64,000 nt of DNA from Streptomyces sp. M41(2017) (GCF_002078175.1 NZ_MWFK01000003.1:248001-312000), one strand, 5' to 3'. Shown: positions 17,624 through 26,095, counted from the stretch's first letter. Numbers and translations: made by a program. The notes: a model not told the origin generated them from the sequence alone.

Positions 17624-17920
17624 ACTCGGGGCCGAAGTCGCTTCGCCCTTGCTCGTCCCGTCCGATATCGTCGCGGGATTCTCCCCGCTGCCGGGAGCCG
17701 CGCGGGTGCATCCCGGCAGCTCCGTCGTCAAGAGCCTCCTGGATTTCGTCGTCCTCAGTCGTGAGGAGGACGGCTCGATGGAGGTCGGTCCCCGCGAGGG
17801 GTTCGGCGGCGCGCAGCCGACGCTCTTCCTCAGCCGCAGGGACGAGCCGGAACAGGGCAAGTCCAGTCGCCGAGACCCTCCCGACGCCGGGAGATCCCCT
17901 CGCACGTGGGAGAGGCGTCG

Positions 17921-18691
17921 CTACCGCGCCAGGGTGAGGATCTCGGCCCCGTCCTCGGTGATGGCGATGGTGTGTTCGCTGTGCGCTGTGCGGCAGCCCG
18001 TCGCGCTGCGGAGTGTCCATCCGTCGTCGTCGGTGACGAGCTCGGCGGTGTCCGCCATGACCCACGGCTCCAGAGCCAGCAGCAGTCCCGGGCGCAGTTT
18101 GTATCCCCGGCCGGGGCGGCCGGTGTTCGCGACATGCGGGTCCTGGTGCATCGTCGACCCGATGCCGTGACCGCCGAACTCGGTGTTGATCGGGTATCCG
18201 GCCTCACTCAGCACCGTGCCGATCGCGTGGGAGAGGTCTCCGATGCGGGCCCCGGGCCGGGCAGCGGCGATCCCCGCGGCCAGTGCCCGTTCGGTGGCGT
18301 CGATCATCGCGACGCTCTCCGGGGGCTTCACGTCCCCCACGAGGAAGCTGATGGCCGCGTCGGCCGCGACGCCGTCCTGGGAGACGGCGAGGTCGAGGGT
18401 GAGCAGATCACCGTCGGCGAGGGTGTAGTCGTACGGCCGGCCGTGGAGCACGGCGTCATTGACGGCGGTGCAGATGTAGTGGCCGAACGGGCCGCGCCCG
18501 AAGGACGGCGCGTAGTCGACGTAGCAGGACTGCGCCCCGGCGTCGAGGATCATCGCCTTGGCCCACCGGTCGACGTCCAGCAGATTCGTGCCGACCACGC
18601 AGCGGCTCTTCAGCGTCTGCAGGATGTCCGCGACCAGGGCGCCGGAGATTTTGGCCCGGGTCAGCAGGGTGGGGTTCAGGATCTCGATCAT
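17921..18691 (-). CDS. map: Type I methionine aminopeptidase
   Basis: A 256-residue metallopeptidase that removes N-terminal methionine. All five metal ligands are visible: D100 in LTLDLA, D111 in VAADAAISF, then histidine in GGHGIGS, glutamate in LALEPW and glutamate in AHSEHTIAI; H83 in VLHGRP is the substrate histidine. GAAGGG precedes the ATG. The gene is not near ribosomal protein genes, so it is probably an accessory copy. It is divergent from a small HTH protein, with two TACCGGT boxes in the gap, implying its own regulation. Confidence 0.88.
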   Translation of the reverse strand: MIEILNPTLLTRAKISGALVADILQTLKSRCVVGTNLLDVDRWAKAMILDAGAQSCYVDYAPSFGRGPFGHYICTAVNDAVLHGRPYDYTLADGDLLTLDLAVSQDGVAADAAISFLVGDVKPPESVAMIDATERALAAGIAAARPGARIGDLSHAIGTVLSEAGYPINTEFGGHGIGSTMHQDPHVANTGRPGRGYKLRPGLLLALEPWVMADTAELVTDDDGWTLRSATGCRTAHSEHTIAITEDGAEILTLAR

Positions 18692-18721
18692 GCGACGCCC
18701 TTCTCATGCAACCAATAACAA

Positions 18722-18750
18722 TACCGGTTGAACTATACCGGTACTAGAAT
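18722..18750. promoter_or_regulatory. Paired TACCGGT boxes and -10 box between map and the HTH gene
   Basis: ATACCGGT starts at 18721 and recurs at 18735, 14 bases apart; TACCGGTA at the second site is palindromic. TAGAAT (18745-18750) is a good -10 hexamer ending six bases before the HTH protein's ATG, so that transcript would be leaderless. The boxes overlap both divergent promoters and are likely bound by the HTH protein. Confidence 0.55.
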
Positions 18751-18756
18751 CGCCTC

Positions 18757-19056
18757 ATGGTCAGGACGCCGCTCACTCCCGCAGAAGTCGCACGCGGTCA
18801 GCGCCTCGGCGCCCTCCTGCGGCGCGCACGGGGAAACCGTTCGATGCTCGCCACCGCCCTCGACGCACGCGTCTCACCGGAGACTCTCCGGAAGATCGAG
18901 ACGGGCCGCGTGGCGACTCCCAGTTTCTCGACCATCGCGGCGATCGCCGAGGTCCTCGGCCTCTCGCTCGACGCGGTGTGGGCCGAGATCAGCGAGCCGG
19001 AGTGTGCCGTCGGCGCGCACATCGGGCACAGCGCGCGTGAGCAGCTGACCTCGTAG
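18757..19056 (+). CDS. Small XRE-type helix-turn-helix regulator
   Basis: A 99-residue protein that is little more than a DNA-binding domain: GQRLGALLRRARG, then LATALDARVSPETLRKIETG and TIAAIAEVLGLSLDAVW. It has no obvious ligand domain. No Shine-Dalgarno precedes the ATG; a -10 box ends six bases upstream, consistent with a leaderless mRNA. It is divergent from the methionine aminopeptidase, its probable target. Confidence 0.8.
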   Translation: MVRTPLTPAEVARGQRLGALLRRARGNRSMLATALDARVSPETLRKIETGRVATPSFSTIAAIAEVLGLSLDAVWAEISEPECAVGAHIGHSAREQLTS

Positions 19057-19229
19057 GCCGCCTCACGGCCGGTCGCCGTGTCCGAGCGCTCGGCGCGGGC
19101 GGACACGCGTCGCGGTGAGGTGCGGCGACCACGCCGGAAGTCGGCCCGCGGCGGCACGCGAAGCTTCGCCCCGTCAACACCCCGTGCGGGGCCGGCGGGA
19201 GGGGCGCAGAGGTGAACGGACCTAGGGAA

Positions 19230-20363
19230 TCAGCGAGTTGCCGTCTCGGCCAGGGTCTCGCGGACGATCCGCACCGCGCGCTCCGTATCCGCGCGGGTCA
19301 CGTCGAGGTGGAACACGAAGCGCAGTTGTCCCGGGTATCCGGCACACAGCAGGCCCCGGCGCGCCAGCCGGTCGCTCAGGTCGTCGGTGTCGATGCCGGG
19401 ACCGGACGTCGCGAAGACCATGTTGGTCCCACTGGGTTCCATGGTCAGGCCTTCAAGATCCTTCAGGCCGTCGGCGAACAGCGCTGCGTGCGCGTGGTCG
19501 TCCGCCAGTCGCGCCACATGGTGGTCGAGCGCGTGGAGTGCCGCGGCCGCCAGCACGCCGGCCTGCCGCATCCCGCCCCCCAGGACCTTGCGCCAGCGCC
19601 GCGCGCCGTTCACGAACTCCCTGGATCCGACGAGTGCCGAGCCGACGGGAGCGCCCAGGCCCTTGCTGAAGCAGACGGACACGCTGTCGAAGTGGCCGGC
19701 GATCAGTCGTGCCTGCTCGTAGGGATCGTCCCCGGAGGCCACCGCGGCGTTGAAGAGCCGCGCCCCGTCGAGGTGCGTGGCGAGCCCGTGATCGCGGGCG
19801 AGCCCCGTCGCCGTCTTCAGGTAGTCCGGGGACACCGCGCGGCCACCGATGGTGTTCTCCAGGCAGAGCAGGCGGGTGCGGGCGAAGTGCGGATCGTCGG
19901 GCTTGACGGCGGCGGCGATGTCCTGCGGGTCCAGCGTCCCGTCCGCCCGATGCGGCAGCGGCTGGGGCTGGATGCCTCCGAGCACCGCGGCGCCACCCCC
20001 CTCCCACCGGTACAGGTGGGCCATCTGACCGGCGATGTACTCGTCCCCCCGGCCGCAGTGGGTCAGCAGGGCGCACAGGTTGCTCTGCGTTCCCGAGGAG
20101 ACGAACAGCGCGTCCTCGAATCCGAGGAGCCCGGCGATCCGCTCCTGCAGCGCGTTGACGGTGGGGTCGTCCCCGAAGACGTCGTCTCCGACCTCGGCCT
20201 CGGCCATGGCCCGCCGCATCGCGTCGCCGGGCCGGGTGACGGTGTCGCTGCGCAGATCGATGGGACGACCGGACGCGCCGCGTGCCGCGCCCGCCTCGTT
20301 CACGGCGTGGGAGACATCGAGGGCGTCGGTCGCGCGGGCGGAATCAGTGGTCGGCACACGCAC
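19230..20363 (-). CDS. Low-specificity L-threonine aldolase (PLP enzyme)
   Basis: A 377-residue fold-type I PLP enzyme. IDLRSDTVTRPGDAMR opens the domain, VSSGTQSN holds the phosphate site, HLDGARLFN (197-205) has the aspartate that pairs with the pyridine nitrogen, and SVCFSKGLGAPVGS carries the Schiff-base lysine K234. Such enzymes cleave threonine or allo-threonine to glycine and acetaldehyde. The N-terminal 30 residues are an unusual extension; GTG at 20363 or 20357 may start it. The SDR upstream is on the same strand, 110 bases away. Confidence 0.88.
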   Translation of the reverse strand: MRVPTTDSARATDALDVSHAVNEAGAARGASGRPIDLRSDTVTRPGDAMRRAMAEAEVGDDVFGDDPTVNALQERIAGLLGFEDALFVSSGTQSNLCALLTHCGRGDEYIAGQMAHLYRWEGGGAAVLGGIQPQPLPHRADGTLDPQDIAAAVKPDDPHFARTRLLCLENTIGGRAVSPDYLKTATGLARDHGLATHLDGARLFNAAVASGDDPYEQARLIAGHFDSVSVCFSKGLGAPVGSALVGSREFVNGARRWRKVLGGGMRQAGVLAAAALHALDHHVARLADDHAHAALFADGLKDLEGLTMEPSGTNMVFATSGPGIDTDDLSDRLARRGLLCAGYPGQLRFVFHLDVTRADTERAVRIVRETLAETATR

Positions 20364-20473
20364 ACTCTGCCACGCCGGGAGCGGCCTTGACCGGCGGGGG
20401 CCGACGGTCCGCGGAGCGTGGCTCGCTCCCGACCGCCGACCGGACAGTGCCCGCGCCCGCCCCTCCAGGAGGC

Positions 20474-21349
20474 TCAGGCAGCCCGCTCCCCCGACGGGTC
20501 CTCCTCCGGCTCCGGTACGGGCTGAACCGACGCTCCCTGTACGAGAACGCGAGCGGCGGCGAGTTCCTCGCGCGATGCCTGTTCCGCCGCTTCGAGGTAC
20601 GCGTAGGCGTCGTCACCGATCGGGATGCGCAACGGGGTCGGGCTGTCGCCGGTGACGATGTCCAGTACGTGGGCCGCGTAGTCCTCCGGGCGTCCGGTGG
20701 CGGGATCGTCGGCCATCGCGCGCAGGCCGTCCAGCGTCCCGGAGGTCGTGTCCGTGTAGGCGGACAGGCGGCGCTCCGACTCGGAGACGGTCGTTCCGTA
20801 GTGAGTGGCGAAGCAGCCGGGTTCGACGACCGTGATGCGGATGCCGTCCGGGGCCACCTCCGCGGCCAGCGCCTGACTCATACCCTCCAAGGCGTACTTC
20901 CCGGCGGCGTACGCGCCCAGCCCGGGAAACGCGATCCGGCCGGTCAGGGACGAGACGTTGACGATGTGTCCGCTGCCCTGCGCCCGCATGAGGGGGAGGA
21001 CGAGCCGCACCAGCCGCCAGGGGGCGACGACCAAGGTCTCCAACTGGTCCCGCACCTCGGTGTCCGAGACTTCCTCGACCGCGCCGAACAAGCCCGCCCC
21101 CGCGTTGTTCACCAGTACGTCGATGCCGCCCAGCCGGTCGGTGGCCGTCCGAACCGCCTCTTCGCACTGGCCGACGTCACGCAGCTCCAAGGGGATCGGG
21201 ACGATCCGCTCGGGCCAGGCGCTGCGCAGTCCCTCCAGCCTGGCGACGTCGCGCGCGGTCACCGCCACCATGTCTCCGGCCCGCGCCGCGGCCTCGGCCA
21301 ACGCCTGGCCCAGTCCCGACGAACACCCCGTCACCAGCCACCGTCGCAC
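20474..21349 (-). CDS. Classical SDR family oxidoreductase
   Basis: A 291-residue dehydrogenase: WLVTGCSSGLGQALAEAAA for the cofactor, NNAGAG, NVSSLTG with the catalytic serine and YAAGKYALEG with YxxxK. The TGCSSGLG form and the long C-terminus match the retinol-dehydrogenase-like group common in actinobacteria. I start it at GTG 21349 because GGGGGGA lies seven bases upstream; GTG 21397 would add 16 unconserved-looking residues. The substrate is unknown; the threonine aldolase lies downstream on the same strand. Confidence 0.85.
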   Translation of the reverse strand: MRRWLVTGCSSGLGQALAEAAARAGDMVAVTARDVARLEGLRSAWPERIVPIPLELRDVGQCEEAVRTATDRLGGIDVLVNNAGAGLFGAVEEVSDTEVRDQLETLVVAPWRLVRLVLPLMRAQGSGHIVNVSSLTGRIAFPGLGAYAAGKYALEGMSQALAAEVAPDGIRITVVEPGCFATHYGTTVSESERRLSAYTDTTSGTLDGLRAMADDPATGRPEDYAAHVLDIVTGDSPTPLRIPIGDDAYAYLEAAEQASREELAAARVLVQGASVQPVPEPEEDPSGERAA

Positions 21350-21692
21350 CCGTGATCCCCCCGTCGCGTTCGTGACGCTCCCGTCCTGCCCCGGCACCGG
21401 GCCCGGCCCGGTGCCTCATGATCGGTCACGAACGGGCCACCGGTCATCCCGCGCCAGGGGGCGCCATGGGGCACACCCGGCGCGCGTCCAGCTCGCGTTT
21501 CACCTCCGAGCCCCCTTTTTACGGTTCCTTTCCTCGGGCGGCTACAACCTTTCCCGAATTCCCTCCCGCACAAAAACAGCACCGCCCCAGCGCAACCATT
21601 CCGCCGCTCCGACGCTCTTACAGGACGACCAAGCGCCCGCGGGAATACCGCGGGTTTTATCGGGATTCCGAAAACGGGGAAGGTTTCATCCA
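21350..21692. other. Leader region of a secreted-protein gene
   Basis: The 343-base gap between the SDR and the secreted protein is locally AT-richer from about 21515, with a run of six T (21517-21522), TACAAC (near 21542) as a possible -10, and a hairpin close to the start codon. I see no gene here. Confidence 0.5.
21636..21660 (+). promoter_or_regulatory. 5-prime UTR hairpin followed by a T-run
   Basis: CCCGCGG (21636-21642) pairs with CCGCGGG (21648-21654) across GAATA and is followed directly by TTTTAT. It ends 33 bases before the ATG of the secreted protein. This is the only terminator of classic form in the window, yet it lies in front of a gene, so attenuation or mRNA stabilisation is suggested. 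Confidence 0.5.
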
Positions 21693-22196
21693 ATGCGTAC
21701 TCGCGCCCGCTCCACAGTGTTCGCCGCCGCCGGTATCGCCGCCGCCCTTTCGCTCGGCGCGATCACCCCCGCCCTTGCCGGTACCAGTCAGCAGCCGGGC
21801 ACACAGAGCGCGGCGGCAGCCACGGCCGTCCAGGGCGACCCCCGCGCGGCCACCACGCGCGTCGCCGACTTCTACGGCGCCTACATCGACTCCGTCTGGG
21901 ACAACGAGGACCCGGCGGCCTCCGCGAACGCCAAAGCGCTGCGGAAGTTCTACCTGAGCCCCGCGGAACAGAAGACCGTGGCCGCCTTCGAAGCGAAGGA
22001 GCACGCCGACGGGATCCTGTTCGCCCAGAACGTGCCGGTGAAGTGGAGCGTCACCTCCACCGGTTCCGGCGCCGGTCACGCGACGTCCCTGGTCACGCTG
22101 ACCTGGAGCGACGGCCAGAACCCGGAAGTCACCAAGATCAAGGTCCAGTCCGACCTCCAGACGCGCAAGATCACCGACCTTCAGCCGGCCGGCTGA
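21693..22196 (+). CDS. Secreted protein of unknown function
   Basis: A 167-residue protein with a clean Sec signal: positive MRTRARS, a hydrophobic core AAAGIAAALSLGAI and a cleavage site after ALA (about residue 29). The mature part is about 138 residues, with RVADFYGAYIDSVWDNEDP and a strand-rich C-terminus (ATSLVTLTWSDGQNPEVTKI), perhaps an NTF2-like cone, though I do not recognise the family. GGGGAAGG precedes the ATG. The leader is unusually AT-rich with a hairpin, hinting at strong, controlled expression. Confidence 0.75.
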   Translation: MRTRARSTVFAAAGIAAALSLGAITPALAGTSQQPGTQSAAAATAVQGDPRAATTRVADFYGAYIDSVWDNEDPAASANAKALRKFYLSPAEQKTVAAFEAKEHADGILFAQNVPVKWSVTSTGSGAGHATSLVTLTWSDGQNPEVTKIKVQSDLQTRKITDLQPAG

Positions 22197-22216
22197 CGGC
22201 GCCGACAGCACGGACG

Positions 22217-22257
22217 GAGCGCCCGGATCGCGGTCTTCGACGGCGGTCCGGGCGCTC
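22217..22257. terminator. Bidirectional hairpin terminator
   Basis: GAGCGCCCGGA (22217-22227) pairs with 22247-22257. It lies between the converging secreted-protein and epoxide-hydrolase genes, 20 and 10 bases from their stops, and so can serve both. Confidence 0.7.
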
Positions 22258-22266
22258 TCCTCTCCT

Positions 22267-23439
22267 TCACCGACGCGCGGCCAGTACGGCGGCGAGGCCC
22301 TCGCGCAGATCGCTCACGAAATAACCGGGAACCTCCAGCGACGGAAAATGTCCCCCGCGTTCGGGCGAGCACCATCGGACGATCTGCCGGTACCGTTTCT
22401 GCGCCCACGGGCGCGGGCATTTCTCGATGTCGCGGGGATACATGGTGATTGCCGACGGGACGTCGACCCGGAGTTCGGGATCCAGCGAGTTGTGGCTTTC
22501 GTAGTAGATGCGGGCCGCCGACGCTCCGGTCCGCGTCAGCCAATAAAGGGTGACGTCGTCAAGAACCCTGTCCATGGAAATCGTCTCGAACGGACTGTCC
22601 TCGGTGTCCGTCCACTCGGCGAACTTGTCGAGGATCCAGGCGAGAAGCCCGACCGGTGAGTCGACGAGCGAGTAGCCGATGGTCTGCGGTCGCGTCGCCT
22701 GCTGCTTCGCGTACGCCGCCCGGTGGCGCCAGAAATCGCGGGTCTCCTCGGTCCATCGACGCTCGGTCGCCGTCAGCCCGTCGGTCGTCGCCCCGGGCGG
22801 AGCTTCCGCGAACGTCGTGTGGATGCCGAGGACGTGCGCCGGGAACCGGCCGCCGAGGACCGTCGTGATGTTCCCTCCCCAATCGCCGCCGTGGGCTGCG
22901 AACTTGCGGTAGCCGAGCCGTCCCATCAATTCGACCCATGCCGCCGCGATCTTCTCGGTCCCCCACCCGGTGGTGGCCGGCTTGTCGCTGTAGCCGAAAC
23001 CCGGGAGGGACGGGACCACGACGTGGAACGCCGGCGCGTCCGCGTCGTCCGGATCCGCCAGCTCGTCCACCACATCGGTGAACTCGGCGACGCTGCCCGG
23101 CCAGCCATGCGTCAGGATCAGCGGGACGGCGTCCTCGCGCGCGGACCGGCGGTGCAGGAAGTGGATCCCCAGGCCGTCAATGGTCGTACGGAACTGGCCG
23201 ATTCGGTCAAGGCGCTCCGCGAACGACCGCCAGTCGTACCCGGTGCGCCAGTAGTTCACGACATCGACGAGATCGGCGAGCGGAACACCCTGTTCCCATC
23301 GACGGGTTCCGGGGGCGGCCCGTCGGACCGTCTCGGCCTCCGGCAGCCGTGCCGAGGCCAGCCGCGCGCGCAGATCGTCGAGGTCGGCGTCAGGTGTGCG
23401 GGCTTCAAATGCTTGCACGTCGCTGCTGGGACGGGGCAT
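22267..23439 (-). CDS. Epoxide hydrolase (EHN domain, alpha/beta fold)
   Basis: A 390-residue enzyme with the N-terminal EHN lid (RLPEAETV, then YWRTGYDWRSFAERLD) and the hydrolase core: HGWPGS (111-116) with the HGxP oxyanion motif, GGDWGG with nucleophile D186, and a late GGHFPSLE with the histidine. Microsomal-type epoxide hydrolases open epoxides through an aspartyl ester. AGGAGGT sits before the ATG. It is divergent from a CGNR regulator over two repeated operator-like boxes, so expression is likely inducible. Confidence 0.88.
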   Translation of the reverse strand: MPRPSSDVQAFEARTPDADLDDLRARLASARLPEAETVRRAAPGTRRWEQGVPLADLVDVVNYWRTGYDWRSFAERLDRIGQFRTTIDGLGIHFLHRRSAREDAVPLILTHGWPGSVAEFTDVVDELADPDDADAPAFHVVVPSLPGFGYSDKPATTGWGTEKIAAAWVELMGRLGYRKFAAHGGDWGGNITTVLGGRFPAHVLGIHTTFAEAPPGATTDGLTATERRWTEETRDFWRHRAAYAKQQATRPQTIGYSLVDSPVGLLAWILDKFAEWTDTEDSPFETISMDRVLDDVTLYWLTRTGASAARIYYESHNSLDPELRVDVPSAITMYPRDIEKCPRPWAQKRYRQIVRWCSPERGGHFPSLEVPGYFVSDLREGLAAVLAARR

Positions 23440-23460
23440 GAGACCTCCTGGCCATCGCGG

Positions 23461-23520
23461 AACCGGCTATGGCGGTTCTAACAGGAGATCCGGTCATGCC
23501 GCAACCGGCTATGGTGGTTC
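23461..23520. promoter_or_regulatory. Two 18-bp operator-like repeats
   Basis: AACCGGCTATGGCGGTTC (23461-23478) recurs at 23503-23520 with one change (T for C). Each is an imperfect palindrome (AACCG/CGGTT). They fill the divergent gap between epoxide hydrolase and CGNR regulator. TATGGT inside the second copy ends six bases before the regulator ATG, a leaderless arrangement. Confidence 0.7.
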
Positions 23521-23521
23521 C

Positions 23522-24100
23522 ATGCGTGCTGAGTTCCCTGAATTCCGCCTCGGTAGCGTGCTGGCGACCAGCTTCACCGGGACCCTTTCCGAGCGTCACG
23601 GCAACGCCGTGGAACGCATTCCCGCACCGCACCGACTCGTCGACTGGCTGGAAGTGAACGGCCTCGCCGTGGACTCCTGCACCGCCGCTCAGCTGGACCT
23701 CGCCCGTGAGCTGAGGGAGGCGATCCACGCCGCCGCGACCGCGGCCGCGTGCCAGGACACTCTTCCCGCGTCAGCCGTCCACGTCATCAATGACCGCAGC
23801 GCCCAGGGACGGGCCGCGGCCATCCTGACGCCGGAGGGCCGGCGGCGGTGGCGGCTCAGTCCGGCCTCCTGCGTCGAGGACGCCCTCGGCGTGATCGCCG
23901 CCGACGCGATCGGCATCGTCGCGGGCGAACGAGACGGGAGGCTGGCCCTTTGCGCGTCACCGACCTGCCGAGCCGCCTTCTTCGACACCAGCCGGAGCCG
24001 CACCCGCAAATGGTGTGACATGAACACCTGTGGCAATCGCCAGAAGAAGGCGCGCTTCCAGGCCAACCAGCGCAGAAGCTCTGGCCCGGAGCTCGCTTGA
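23522..24100 (+). CDS. CGNR zinc-finger regulator (first copy)
   Basis: A 192-residue protein of the CGNR family: an N-terminal ABATE-type helical domain (VDWLEVNGLAVDSC, then LARELREAIHAAATA) and a C-terminal zinc finger with CASPTCRAAFFDTS, then KWCDMNTCGNRQKKARF. These are putative stress-response transcription factors. There is no Shine-Dalgarno; the ATG follows a -10-like TATGGT. It is divergent from the epoxide hydrolase and convergent with a second CGNR gene, giving a mirror-image arrangement. Confidence 0.85.
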   Translation: MRAEFPEFRLGSVLATSFTGTLSERHGNAVERIPAPHRLVDWLEVNGLAVDSCTAAQLDLARELREAIHAAATAAACQDTLPASAVHVINDRSAQGRAAAILTPEGRRRWRLSPASCVEDALGVIAADAIGIVAGERDGRLALCASPTCRAAFFDTSRSRTRKWCDMNTCGNRQKKARFQANQRRSSGPELA

Positions 24101-24151
24101 CACCAGTGGGCGGACTCCCGGCCGCGACCGCTCCCGTGATGGAGCCCTGGC

Positions 24152-24730
24152 CTAGCCGACCGGGGGTTTGTGCCGCTGGTAGTAGCGGGCGACCCGGGCA
24201 CGGTTGCCGCAGCGGGTCGGGGAGCACCAGCGGCGTCGCGGGTGGGCCGGCCGGAAGAGCATGACGCAGTCGGCGGCCTCACACTCCCGGACCTTCTCCA
24301 TGCCGGAGCCGGTCAGGAGGTCGACCGCGGCCTCGGCGAAGACCGCGGCGAGAATCGTCCCGGGTGCCCCGGTGCGACGCGACTCGGCCGTCACCACGCC
24401 TCCGTCCCAGGCGAGTTCACGGACGGACGGCGCCACACGCTGGGCAGCGGTCAGATCGCGGAGGGCCGACGGCGGCGGTTCGCCGTGGTCCAGAAGCGCC
24501 CGCACCACGGCCTCGGAGGCGGCGCGCACCGCGTGGAGCGCGGGGAGGTCGGCCGGCCCCGGTGCGAGACCGCGGACCATGGCCGGCACGCGGTCGTCCT
24601 GCAGCGCCAGCCATGCGGCCAGTCGTCGCGGGGTGTCGATGAGATCGGCCCGTCCGCTCGGATCGATCGGGCGGGTGTTGATCAGGTCGAGGGCGAGCGG
24701 TTCGCCGACCAAGGGTCCGTGATCATCCAT
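24152..24730 (-). CDS. CGNR zinc-finger regulator (second copy)
   Basis: Another 192-residue CGNR protein. The N-terminus (LVGEPLALDLINTRPIDPSG) is the typical ABATE start with a conserved L-D-x-x-N-T motif; the C-terminus has CEAADCVMLFRPAHPRRRWC then SPTRCGNRARVARYYQR. It shares fold, not close sequence, with the first copy, from which its stop is 50 bases away. It is divergent from an alpha/beta hydrolase over CTAATGC boxes, its probable binding sites. Confidence 0.87.
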   Translation of the reverse strand: MDDHGPLVGEPLALDLINTRPIDPSGRADLIDTPRRLAAWLALQDDRVPAMVRGLAPGPADLPALHAVRAASEAVVRALLDHGEPPPSALRDLTAAQRVAPSVRELAWDGGVVTAESRRTGAPGTILAAVFAEAAVDLLTGSGMEKVRECEAADCVMLFRPAHPRRRWCSPTRCGNRARVARYYQRHKPPVG

Positions 24731-24733
24731 GAC

Positions 24734-24787
24734 CTAATGCTACATGAGGCCATTGACGCATTAGAAGGATACGACTAGAACTAATGC
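24734..24787. promoter_or_regulatory. Three CTAATGC boxes
   Basis: CTAATGC at 24734-24740 and its complement GCATTAG at 24758-24764 form an inverted repeat; a third CTAATGC lies at 24781-24787. They occupy the divergent gap between the second CGNR regulator and the hydrolase and are a likely operator array. Confidence 0.65.
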
Positions 24788-24813
24788 ATCATCCCGCCAA
24801 GGAGGCATGTGAC

Positions 24814-25707
24814 GTGACGTCCCACAGCTCGCTCCCGACGGCCCTCCCCGCCCAGGTCGCCCACCGCCGCATCACGGTCGGGGACGTGGACGTCTTCTAC
24901 CGGGAGTCACTCCCCCAGCGCGCCGATGCTCCCGTTCTGCTGCTCCTGCACGGATTCCCGTCCGGCTCGCACCAGTTCCGCCGCCTCATGGACACCCTGG
25001 GCAGGCGCTACCGGCTCATCGCCCCCGACTATCCCGGCTTCGGTCACACCAACGTGCCCGAGGACTTCGTCCACACCTTCGACCGTCTCGCCGATGTTCT
25101 CGACGGCTTCACCGATGCCCTCGGGCTCAGCCGGTACGCGCTCTACGTGTTCGACTTCGGCGCCCCGGTCGGACTTCGCCACGCAGTGCGCCACCCGGAG
25201 CGGATCACCGGGCTGGTCGTGCAGAACGGAAACGCCTACGAGGAGGGCCTGTCGGACATGGCCCGCGCCTTCATCGCCCTCACCCCCGACACCCCCGGCG
25301 CCGAACGGACGATCCTCGACCTGTTCACCCTGGAGGCCACCCGGGCGCAGTACGAGACCGGAACCGCGCACCCGGAACTGATCGCGCCGGACGGCTGGCT
25401 GCTGGACCAGCACTTTCTCGATCAGCCAGGGCGCAAGCGAGCCCAACTCGCCCTGTCCTACGACTACAAGAGCAACGTCGACTCCTACCCGGCGTGGCAG
25501 GCGTGGCTGCGCGAACACCAGCCCCCGTTGCTGGTCGCGTGGGGCACGGGTGACCAGTTCTTCGTCGAGGCCGGTGCCCACGCCTACACGCGGGACGTAC
25601 CCCGCGCGCAGGTGCACCTGTTCCCGACCGGGCACTTCGCTCTGGAGGACCACCTGCCCGAGATCGTCCCGCTGATCGCCGATTTCCTCGACGGGCTCCC
25701 TACGTGA
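24814..25707 (+). CDS. Alpha/beta hydrolase, haloalkane dehalogenase/epoxide hydrolase-like
   Basis: A 297-residue hydrolase with LLLHGFPSGSHQFRRL, a nucleophile elbow VFDFGAPVG whose nucleophile is aspartate D114 rather than serine, and TGHFALEDH with the catalytic histidine. Aspartate at the elbow points to a dehalogenase or epoxide hydrolase mechanism through an alkyl-enzyme ester. GTG 24814 is chosen because AAGGAGG lies eight bases upstream; ATG 24784 lies before that site. The gene is divergent from the second CGNR regulator. Confidence 0.83.
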   Translation: MTSHSSLPTALPAQVAHRRITVGDVDVFYRESLPQRADAPVLLLLHGFPSGSHQFRRLMDTLGRRYRLIAPDYPGFGHTNVPEDFVHTFDRLADVLDGFTDALGLSRYALYVFDFGAPVGLRHAVRHPERITGLVVQNGNAYEEGLSDMARAFIALTPDTPGAERTILDLFTLEATRAQYETGTAHPELIAPDGWLLDQHFLDQPGRKRAQLALSYDYKSNVDSYPAWQAWLREHQPPLLVAWGTGDQFFVEAGAHAYTRDVPRAQVHLFPTGHFALEDHLPEIVPLIADFLDGLPT

Positions 25708-25804
25708 ACCGCTGGTCTCCGGCCGGGCCGGCCACCCTCGGGGCTCAGCGGTCCAGGCACGCCAGAGCCGTGACCACCTGCCCCAGCACGACGGGAACCT
25801 GCCG

Positions 25805-26095
25805 CTACTTCCGCTTGAGTTCGATCTCGACGAAAGCCAGGGCCGAACCGCCCGCGTTGACGACCTCGTGTTCCCCGCCCGCCGGGCGCGCATAGGACAC
25901 TCCTGCCCGCAGCTCCGAGGAAGTGGTCGTGCCGTCCGGGGCGACGACGTGGGTCCGGCCGTCGGTCACGGGGACCACGACGTAGTCGTACGCGTGCACA
26001 TGCCGGCCCGTGCTCTCCCCGGGCTCGAAGTCCCAGCGGGTCACTCGCACTCGCTCGTCCTCGTGCTGCACGCTCGCGCGGGCGGTCGTCGTCAT
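25805..26095 (-). CDS. Small cupin-domain protein
   Basis: A 96-residue single-cupin protein. WDFEPGESTGRHVHAYDYVVVP contains the first cupin motif with two histidines and a tyrosine/valine strand, and ARPAGGEHEVVNAGGSALAFVE the second, with GEH. The metal set looks like His, His and a late His, so it may bind a metal, but such minimal cupins are often non-enzymatic sensors or isomerases. It is convergent with the dehalogenase-like hydrolase and lies beside the IS element. Confidence 0.8.
   Translation of the reverse strand: MTTTARASVQHEDERVRVTRWDFEPGESTGRHVHAYDYVVVPVTDGRTHVVAPDGTTTSSELRAGVSYARPAGGEHEVVNAGGSALAFVEIELKRK

Noticed and set aside
17601..17920. Possible small gene after the GNAT, either strand
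   Set aside because: Neither frame shows a good start, a motif or codon bias better than the other; I left the stretch as noncoding.
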